Both the position numbers and the translations under genes were made by a program. From Biomphalaria glabrata (lineage: Eukaryota; Mollusca; Gastropoda; Planorbidae), in contig NC_074728.1 in assembly GCF_947242115.1 (NCBI RefSeq), forward strand, positions 620,001 through 684,000: DNA of 64,000 bases, in the 5' to 3' direction. Each line of letters opens with the position of its first letter. Position 1 is the first letter of the stretch. Shown piece by piece: positions 57,219 through 64,000 of the stretch. The notes beneath the pieces are model-generated. The model saw only the letters and a list, made by a program, of their open reading frames with translations, did not search any database and was not told the DNA's origin.

Positions 57219-60200
57219 TTAACCCTCTGTCCACCTTGACGAGTCTGATTTGGGCTGCCGGCCAGCAAAATTGACCACAGGTTTCTTGGGGTGGACGTAG
57301 ATCACTTTCGGACTTTTCTGCAGTCCGTTGTGAGACAGTGACGTAGTCAGATTACTCTGCTTGAGAGAAAATGAGGTATCTATGCAAAGTGATGGTTCGG
57401 CATGAGCTTTATTTGGTGCCTGTTGGGCTCCAGAGGTTTTTGCAGTTAGGCTCATTGTGTGTTGTCTCTCAGGCAGTAGAGATTTTTTTTCTGTGGGTAG
57501 ATCCTCAATGTCTGGATCAACACCTTTTCCTTTAGCTACAGTCACTAAGTCTGAAACAGCTTCTTGTCTAGCGTTTTTCAATTCAATGTCTGACATATCA
57601 ACATAGATCGACTTTCTCCCGAAGTTGACAACAGGTTTACTTGGATAGACCATAATGAGCTCAGATTGTGGTGGAGCTTGAGAAGTTTTTTTAGGTCGAC
57701 CACATTTAACTCTAACGTTTTGAGAAAAAGTAGATTCATTTCTATAGATGAGATGGACCTTTTTAGCGTCATTGTCTAAGGTGGGAAGAATAAATCTATC
57801 ACTTTGTGAAGATCCTGATATAAGGGGGACCATTTTCTTGAAGTCCTCTTCCTGTACGAAACAAGTTTCACCAAAGGTTATCGGTAACGACTCTTCATCG
57901 CTGTCACCCTGCAGTTCGTGTTTAACAACTTTGTCACGTGACATCACATCATCAGCTGGTTCCTCTTTGATTGTAATGTCACATGGTAATACATCATCAC
58001 CTGGTTCCTCCTTGACAACAATGTCACATGATAACGTATCATGATCTGTATCCAAACCCTTGCCCATTGAGTTATGCCCGGATAAGGAATGGTCACTGAA
58101 GGTTTTGTTGCGACTGACGTAACCTGGAAATAAAGGTTCCACTTGATCACTTTGGTCAGCTGGGTTTTTAACATAAATATCTGTGACAGAAGTATCATTA
58201 GGAGTAACATTATAAGAACCAAAATCAGAGACAGAAGCAACAGTATCATTATGAACTTTGTCATCAGATTTTGGAGTGTATGAAACATAAATGTTTCCTT
58301 CATCGTCTGTCTTTTTATCCACCAATTGCTTCGCTCCCGATGCTTCATAGGACTGGCTAATAGAAACAGGAGGTGTAGTGCTTACGTCAAGATTCGTTTT
58401 CTTGACTTTGCTGGTGTAGTGGACAACTGGTTTGGTGGGCATGACATAAACTAACTGAGTTTTACCCACTGTGACATTTTCATACACGTGGCTAGCCAAA
58501 GGGTCAGGCTCCTCCTCCTGAGAGTTTTGTTTTGACACGCGGTTGGGATGGTTACACGATGAGCTAATTCTCTTCTTTGCAGAAGAAATTATAACTCGGT
58601 TTTTCTTGTCACAGCAGCCAGGATGTTCTGTCAAAAAATGTCTCAGCAACTCCTTTAAGAGTTTAAATTTAACATTACAAATGGAGCACTTTAAAATATT
58701 GTCCTCCTGAACACAGGGGTAGCGTCCCTTCTTTCCCTCCTCATTGCCATCATCCTCCTCATCACTGCCCTTTCTTTTATGACCAGTGCTACCATTGCCT
58801 CTGACAACCTCCCGCCTGTTGGTGCTCCTGCAAGAGGTGCGGTGGTGACCCTGACTGGTGGGTCTGTGGTTGCTGCCGTGTTCATACTTCCCACGGGTTC
58901 TCATACAGACACAACTTCCTTTGTCTTTTAATGGTGATGATAAAAATGAATGTTTCATGTCTGATTGAGATTTGTTCAATCTATACAAAAATTTCTGTCT
59001 GATTGGAACAAGTTTTTCTCTCCATTTTCTACAAGGTTTCTTCACAGACCCAACATTCAGTTTCCTATTTGACTTCTTCACAGTGCTCAATATATTTCTT
59101 AGTTCTAAAATGTTACATCTCTGAAAGAACACATTTTCATGGATGAAAGGCTTAGTGAAACATGTCCATGCATGGCAGTGACCAGGATAGAGGACTTGAG
59201 GCAAGGAGAGTTTATGTTTAGCACTGCAGTAAGGTCTTTCATAAAGCCTTTTTCTCACCTCTATCCTATGTGCATAATTATCAATCCCATGTCTGCAGCT
59301 AGCTGGAGCTTTTAGGGATTTAGTATTTCTGATTATATGAGACTGTGAGAAATGTAACCATTTTGATTCTGGTCTTAGTAAAACAATCTCTGGAAACACA
59401 CTCTTGCATATTTGATGCTTTTGTTTAGAAAACTTGGTCAACATTCTCGACACTTCTGAATGATACTGACAATAGTGTCTTTGTTTAATGATGTTTTTCT
59501 TTAACAATGAGATCACTTTTCTTTTACTGGATGTTCGATTTACTGATGATGGGCAGAAAGTTCTGAAACCATGTTTTTCCCAAAGCCTATCCAAATGTGT
59601 AATGTTATTCTTTAAAGCCAATGAGCTCTTAAAGGAACATGTGGTGGAGGTGTGCAAGGGTTCACAGTCTGTCGGACTATCATTCTGGCTATTGCTGCTA
59701 CCACTATTGGTTGTGGCACTTTCTTGGTGCCCAGTGCAAACCAACCCATTGGTGTGAGGTCCACTGGGGTTATTTCTTCCTCCACTGCCATAGCTATCAT
59801 CACCATCTCTGTCTGCATCATCCTCCAAGTGAGAAGCAGGTAAGTCTATGTCTCTGCAGGAGTTTCGCCCAGGAGATCTCTTCTTGAATGAGCTACTTCC
59901 CACGGCTCCACTACCCTCTACATTTGTAGCTGCAGAAGGGCCTAGCTCTGACTGGTCCACATCGGAACTTTCATTGTCACCAGCTGGAGTAACTGCATTG
60001 TGGATATGTTCATGTTGATATAACTCAGTGCAATTAGCATCGCTTGTAGATGCACAGATTTCTGAACAGGTTTCACTACCTCGAGTTCTTTGCCCTAGAC
60101 AATCAGATGGAATGTTGTTCTTTGAGTTTATGACAGAGTTTTCATTTGTCACACCAGAAGTCATGACATTGTCATTTGTCACACTACAGTCCATAACAGA

Positions 60201-63200
60201 TTCTGTGTTTTCATTTTGTAGCTGAATTTGATTAGTCTCTTCTCCTATTTCTACTTCATGAGGTAACAAGGCGAAAGATTTGTTCATCAAAGTTTTCTTA
60301 GATTTATTTTGGTCATCCAGAGAGTTAGGCTCAGATTCCAACGAGACTGGAGATTGTAAAGATTTGCTCACTTCAGCTGCCAGGTCACTGTCCAAAAGAG
60401 GACTGAATGACTCCAAAGTTATTTTATGTACCTGGCTGTCCTCTCCCTTCTGACTTAGAGACACAATGCTGGTGGTAGCATGACCAAAGGAGCTGAAAGA
60501 AGACAATTCCTGAGTTCTATCATGGTTTGATGTGACATTCTCATTCTCAAGGTTTCTCACTTGAGATTCGTCTCTCGCAATCTCGCTCAACATTTTTGTA
60601 TTTAAATTGCCCCCATCCAAACAAGAATTAGCTTCAGTCTCAGAAGAGGCTTCTGAACAGATGTCTTTACTATCATCTCTTACACTGTTGGTGACCAGAC
60701 TATTCATATCCACATCCTTGGGGATACGACTAATTTCACAATTACTACCTGCCTCTGAATGAGTGTCATGTGTGTTACTGGTCCCACAGAATGTCTCAAT
60801 CTCTTGACGCTGAACCTGTCTGTCTGTGCTTGCGTTCTCTTGTTCAGCACAGTTTTTAGCTAAGGGTGTATCATCAGAGCCTGTCACCTCCATGTTGTCT
60901 TGACCAAGCATCTTGTCATCTGTGCCATAATCAACATTATGCTCTGAACTGTCTGAGACTGATAAAGACTTGTCTTGTGTTTGTTTCATAATGGTATCAA
61001 TTCCAGTCTCCGTTTCACTGTTACCATTTGTCTCTGAAGCCACAAGGTTATCTTTTGGACCAGTCTTTGCTTTCAAGGCTGAAGAGTAGTCTGTTTTCTC
61101 TGATTCAGTGCCGCTGTCATTCCCAGAGTTCTCCTCTATTTCTTTGCAAGTTTTCTCAATTTCTGAGAAGATATCAAGTAGGTTGTCCGTATCCTTGACA
61201 AATGCAGGAAAGGTCAATGGAACTACACTAGATGAAGATTGTGAACTGCAAGAGATAGAATCTTTAGAACTTTTCAAGTCACTTTCTTGGGTCTTGTTAT
61301 TTGCCAGTTCTTTCTCGAGCTTTTCATTTTTTGTTTCAGAGTTGTCGTGATCCAAGTTTTGAACATTTTCACTCACGCTGCAAGTTTTAACATTTTTGGA
61401 GGAAAGCTCGTCTTTCTCAGCTTCACCCTGGCATCCAATATCTGAATTTGAATTGGTATGATTCTCTTCTGGAGATTTCTCTTTCCTATTGGATTCATCT
61501 GCATCAGAATCTGAATCAGAATTTTCTGCAAGGCAAACTTTCCATCCCTCAATGTCTTCTACCTCTAACTTGCTGCTTACAATGGCTGGATCACTGAGAG
61601 AATCAACAGAATTGATTCTCGTCAGACATACAGAAGCAGTCAAGCTGAGTTTGTCGTCTTGGCCCAAGGGCGACTGTTTATTGTTGAGTTTTGGGTCGAT
61701 TTCCTTGATGATTTGTATGCTTGATTCTGATGTGTCCTCTTTGTCTACGTCTATAATGACTGTGGATCTCTTCTCAGGTTGAGAAGGAGCATTACGGCCT
61801 GACCCAGGTTCATCCTCAAACATTATAACAACATCATCGTCATCATCCAGGACTATAACTTCATCAGTGGTTGGCACAGGTTTAGCAGCAACTCTCGGGG
61901 CAAGTGTCTTGGCAGGAACAGTTGATCCTTTGCCTACACCTCTCCCCATTTTTACAGGGTAGGCAGTGTTCTGGGCTATAGTCCCCCCTCTTCCCCTTGG
62001 AAGACTAGCAACAACACCGCCTCGTTCCCTGGCTCTAGGAGCCCTAATGTTAGATGGGCCAGGGTACCGGCCACCGTTGTTTAAAACTCCTTGTGGTGGC
62101 AGCCCTGGTTTTGAAACATGCCGCATTTGTCCACTGAAGTTTAAAGAATCTAAGAACATGCCACCTCTTCCAGGAGCCACCATTCTACTGGTTCTGCTTG
62201 GACCAGGAAAGGCTGGCTTAGCATGAGATGACCCAGTAAGATAATTCTCAGTCTTCCCAAAAAATGTTGTGGAGTTTGAGAAATTTTTGTTCATTTTATT
62301 TGGGATCAGCTCATCAGTGAGGGTCTGCAGCATGATTTCAACATAATCCCTGGAATCTTGTTTTGAGCACTCCATACTGCTAGAAGGGGTTACCTTGTGA
62401 TCGATTCTTTTAGGAGCTGTTACCCTAGAATACCTCGGCACTAAGTCAGTGCCTTTATTAGGTACTATCCGCATAGCTTGGGATACTATTTCCACACGAT
62501 TTTGGATCCTAGCAGGGGGGAAAGGTGTTTTTATTTTCAGTTGGTTAGCAATAGCTCCTTGCTTATTCGTTTTGACATTAGGAGTTGGCCTGTTGGCACT
62601 TGGAGCTATTGGAGGACAATAGTTTGGGTTAAATCTGGCATAACCACCTAGACCAGGAATAACAGGAACAGGGGGAACAGGCGGAGGTGCTGGTGTTGAA
62701 GATCTGATTGAAAGCGACGCTGAGCCTCGAGTGTGGCCTCTGAAACCTCTTGAGCCCCTGGCCTTTGTCTTGCCGTGAGAACGGCTGTAAGGAGAGTAGT
62801 CTCTGTCTTCCAGTTCAGATTTCATCATGATTTTATTCAAGGGCAAACTCTTATCAAACCCCAGTCCAGCAAATGGTGATGTATTACTACTGCCTGGTTT
62901 GCTTACTTTTTTTCTTACACTGGTGTCAGGCGTTGATGAAGATGAACCAGGGCTGGCTTTATCTCTTGATTCAACATTTGGCTGGGCTTTAGATTCTTCT
63001 TTTGGAAGGACTTCATCAATGCACTTAGGTTTGTCTTCATGTTCAGTTTTTGCTTCATCCTTCGAGTCAGTTTTAGATTCATTCTCAAGTTCAGTTTTAG
63101 GTTCAACTTTACTCTCAGCTCTAGGTTCAGACTCCTTAATGTCTTTAGTAGGTTTAGATTCTTCATTCTCAACTAAGGGTTTGGATTCTTTACTCTCGGT

Positions 63201-63917
63201 TGTGGATTTGGATTCTTTACTCTCGGTTGTAGATTTGGATTCTTTACTCTCGGTTGTAGATTTGGATTCTTTACTCTCGGTTGTAGATTTGGATTCTTTA
63301 CTTTCGGTTTTAGATTTAGATTCAGCCTCTCTTTGTTGGTTCAACCTTTGCAGTCTCTGCTGGAGACGTTCTCCCCTGGTCTGCTTTCCACTCTTTGGTA
63401 ACACTTCCTGCTCTTCCTCCAACAGAGTGTCGTAGTCTAAGTCTAAGTACTCATATTTAGGACTCGCTTTCTTGGGCACAATCATTTCTTCTGGTATGTT
63501 TAGGGTGCCCCTGTCAATCAGCATCTTGCTCCCTCTTCCTCGACCCCTGGCCAATGATGCCCTCCTGCCGCGATTTCTGCTAGGTGGGTGCCCAAATGCT
63601 GCGGGGTCAACAGTGAGACCCATCTGGGTGAGACTCATGAGGTATGCCTCCACAGCTGGATCATTGTCTTGGTGGGAAGGATTTATTGGTTCGGGTTCAA
63701 ATCTTTGTACACTCTGGCGCCGTCTCTTTGTTTTGGGCTCATATGAGATATCTAGCAGTTCCTGTTTCACAACCAGAGGCTTGTTATTTATCTCTGGCTC
63801 AGGGTCAACAACTTGTAGCACAGGTTTGACATCTTCTTCTTCATTGAACTGCTCATCGTCATTATACTCTATCGACATACATCTGTCCGTGGAAGCCACT
63901 TCTTCCTCTTCTTGATT
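57219..63917 (-). CDS. 3'-terminal giant exon of a large, mostly disordered nuclear-type protein with one C2H2 finger
   Basis: One exon of 2232 codons, open from the acceptor TTTGTCTGCAG (AG at 63919-63918) to TAA at 57221-57219. The first codons read NQEEEEVAS with no ATG until codon 14, so translation must begin in an exon beyond the window. Visible in order: acidic N-terminus with VKQE (~51); RGRGRG (~130); nonapeptide SKSTTESKE repeats (~199-245); proline-rich PPPVPPVPVIP (~410); RG/RGG patches (~590-660); VIVLDDDDD and VIIDVD stretches like SUMO-interaction motifs (~686-720); a long Ser/Asn/Glu-rich disordered stretch; a basic Cys/His-rich region (~1440-1690); a C2H2 finger C-X2-C-X12-H-X4-H (~1744-1765); three P-X-KPVV repeats (~1823, ~2089, ~2209); and a VKEEP/IKEEP/VKHE cluster of SUMO-consensus lysines (~1966-1995). 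I infer chromatin or transcription work in the nucleus. I do not recognise the family. Confidence 0.9.
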   Translation of the reverse strand, partial: NQEEEEVASTDRCMSIEYNDDEQFNEEEDVKPVLQVVDPEPEINNKPLVVKQELLDISYEPKTKRRRQSVQRFEPEPINPSHQDNDPAVEAYLMSLTQMGLTVDPAAFGHPPSRNRGRRASLARGRGRGSKMLIDRGTLNIPEEMIVPKKASPKYEYLDLDYDTLLEEEQEVLPKSGKQTRGERLQQRLQRLNQQREAESKSKTESKESKSTTESKESKSTTESKESKSTTESKESKSTTESKESKPLVENEESKPTKDIKESEPRAESKVEPKTELENESKTDSKDEAKTEHEDKPKCIDEVLPKEESKAQPNVESRDKASPGSSSSTPDTSVRKKVSKPGSSNTSPFAGLGFDKSLPLNKIMMKSELEDRDYSPYSRSHGKTKARGSRGFRGHTRGSASLSIRSSTPAPPPVPPVPVIPGLGGYARFNPNYCPPIAPSANRPTPNVKTNKQGAIANQLKIKTPFPPARIQNRVEIVSQAMRIVPNKGTDLVPRYSRVTAPKRIDHKVTPSSSMECSKQDSRDYVEIMLQTLTDELIPNKMNKNFSNSTTFFGKTENYLTGSSHAKPAFPGPSRTSRMVAPGRGGMFLDSLNFSGQMRHVSKPGLPPQGVLNNGGRYPGPSNIRAPRARERGGVVASLPRGRGGTIAQNTAYPVKMGRGVGKGSTVPAKTLAPRVAAKPVPTTDEVIVLDDDDDVVIMFEDEPGSGRNAPSQPEKRSTVIIDVDKEDTSESSIQIIKEIDPKLNNKQSPLGQDDKLSLTASVCLTRINSVDSLSDPAIVSSKLEVEDIEGWKVCLAENSDSDSDADESNRKEKSPEENHTNSNSDIGCQGEAEKDELSSKNVKTCSVSENVQNLDHDNSETKNEKLEKELANNKTQESDLKSSKDSISCSSQSSSSVVPLTFPAFVKDTDNLLDIFSEIEKTCKEIEENSGNDSGTESEKTDYSSALKAKTGPKDNLVASETNGNSETETGIDTIMKQTQDKSLSVSDSSEHNVDYGTDDKMLGQDNMEVTGSDDTPLAKNCAEQENASTDRQVQRQEIETFCGTSNTHDTHSEAGSNCEISRIPKDVDMNSLVTNSVRDDSKDICSEASSETEANSCLDGGNLNTKMLSEIARDESQVRNLENENVTSNHDRTQELSSFSSFGHATTSIVSLSQKGEDSQVHKITLESFSPLLDSDLAAEVSKSLQSPVSLESEPNSLDDQNKSKKTLMNKSFALLPHEVEIGEETNQIQLQNENTESVMDCSVTNDNVMTSGVTNENSVINSKNNIPSDCLGQRTRGSETCSEICASTSDANCTELYQHEHIHNAVTPAGDNESSDVDQSELGPSAATNVEGSGAVGSSSFKKRSPGRNSCRDIDLPASHLEDDADRDGDDSYGSGGRNNPSGPHTNGLVCTGHQESATTNSGSSNSQNDSPTDCEPLHTSTTCSFKSSLALKNNITHLDRLWEKHGFRTFCPSSVNRTSSKRKVISLLKKNIIKQRHYCQYHSEVSRMLTKFSKQKHQICKSVFPEIVLLRPESKWLHFSQSHIIRNTKSLKAPASCRHGIDNYAHRIEVRKRLYERPYCSAKHKLSLPQVLYPGHCHAWTCFTKPFIHENVFFQRCNILELRNILSTVKKSNRKLNVGSVKKPCRKWREKLVPIRQKFLYRLNKSQSDMKHSFLSSPLKDKGSCVCMRTRGKYEHGSNHRPTSQGHHRTSCRSTNRREVVRGNGSTGHKRKGSDEEDDGNEEGKKGRYPCVQEDNILKCSICNVKFKLLKELLRHFLTEHPGCCDKKNRVIISSAKKRISSSCNHPNRVSKQNSQEEEPDPLASHVYENVTVGKTQLVYVMPTKPVVHYTSKVKKTNLDVSTTPPVSISQSYEASGAKQLVDKKTDDEGNIYVSYTPKSDDKVHNDTVASVSDFGSYNVTPNDTSVTDIYVKNPADQSDQVEPLFPGYVSRNKTFSDHSLSGHNSMGKGLDTDHDTLSCDIVVKEEPGDDVLPCDITIKEEPADDVMSRDKVVKHELQGDSDEESLPITFGETCFVQEEDFKKMVPLISGSSQSDRFILPTLDNDAKKVHLIYRNESTFSQNVRVKCGRPKKTSQAPPQSELIMVYPSKPVVNFGRKSIYVDMSDIELKNARQEAVSDLVTVAKGKGVDPDIEDLPTEKKSLLPERQHTMSLTAKTSGAQQAPNKAHAEPSLCIDTSFSLKQSNLTTSLSHNGLQKSPKVIYVHPKKPVVNFAGRQPKSDSSRWTEG
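63181..63320 (-). repeat. 27-bp coding repeat in the large exon
   Basis: Five near-identical units encode SKSTTESKE, with a sixth and seventh diverged (SKPLVENEE, SKPTKD). In frame and free of stops, so tolerated in a disordered, charged stretch. Confidence 0.9.
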
Positions 63918-64000
63918 CTGCAGACAAATACAAATATAATGTAAATCATAATGTCTTGAACTAAACTAACTTATCTTATAAATAACAGATGGTGCTTAAA
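63918..64000 (-). other. Intron upstream of the giant exon, cut by the window edge
   Basis: AT-rich sequence ending (minus strand) in ATATTTGTATTTGTCTGCAG, a good acceptor. The donor exon is outside the window. Confidence 0.7.

Noticed and set aside
63897-63899. Start of the large protein at codon GTG (63899)
   Set aside because: The open frame continues upstream to a splice acceptor at 63918-63919, so this is internal to the coding region, not a start.
59488-63915. Several plus-strand frames of 80-202 codons within the giant exon
   Set aside because: Antisense shadows of the long minus-strand coding exon; no independent support.

Overview
This window looks like nuclear DNA from a mollusc, most likely a heterobranch (pulmonate-type) gastropod. 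The DNA is AT-rich with small exons and long introns. It carries two tRNA-headed SINE families of the kind I associate with snail genomes, many 5'-truncated LINE tails, and a great deal of tandem repeat DNA. The species assignment is inference from recalled repeat families; no marker gene here fixes it.

Layout. 1-8.3 kb: AT-rich DNA with SINEs, a 34-bp minisatellite, and a run of exon-like blocks (TTTTCAG acceptors, GC or GT donors). The run ends in two blocks (4950-5137 and 7941-8073) that join in phase into a short open frame; this may be an unrecognised gene or a long non-coding transcript. A Helitron-like 3' end lies at 6516-6546. 9.4-14.4 kb: a three-copy macrosatellite of about 1.39 kb with hairpin subrepeats, flanked by its own 182-bp subunit in tandem. 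14.4-21.2 kb: a 23-bp minisatellite, a 172-bp duplication, a 295-bp satellite, and a degenerate 30-bp minisatellite whose sequence is also built into the 295-bp unit. 21.2-27.7 kb: mostly unassigned DNA. 27.7-34.1 kb: nested duplications and minisatellites of 37, 30, 16 and 36 bp, several of which stay open as long reading frames.

Two clear host genes follow. A seven-exon Rab-family small GTPase lies on the plus strand (34511-45359, 221 aa). Its introns hold LINE tails, SINEs and an intronic minisatellite. A very large exon lies on the minus strand (57219-63917, 2232 codons, 3' end of its gene). It encodes a mostly disordered, probably nuclear protein with one C2H2 finger, a KPVV motif present three times, SUMO-consensus lysines and SUMO-interaction-like hydrophobic/acidic stretches. 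Its 5' exons lie beyond the right edge. Between these genes (45.4-57.2 kb) lie the probable Rab 3' UTR, a decayed mariner transposase, an inverted pair of LINE tails, a full copy of an unnamed ~500-bp repeat, a solo-LTR-like segment and a 98-bp minisatellite.

I see no functional link between the two genes. I found no rRNA, genuine tRNA, CRISPR array, Polinton or retroviral coding region.
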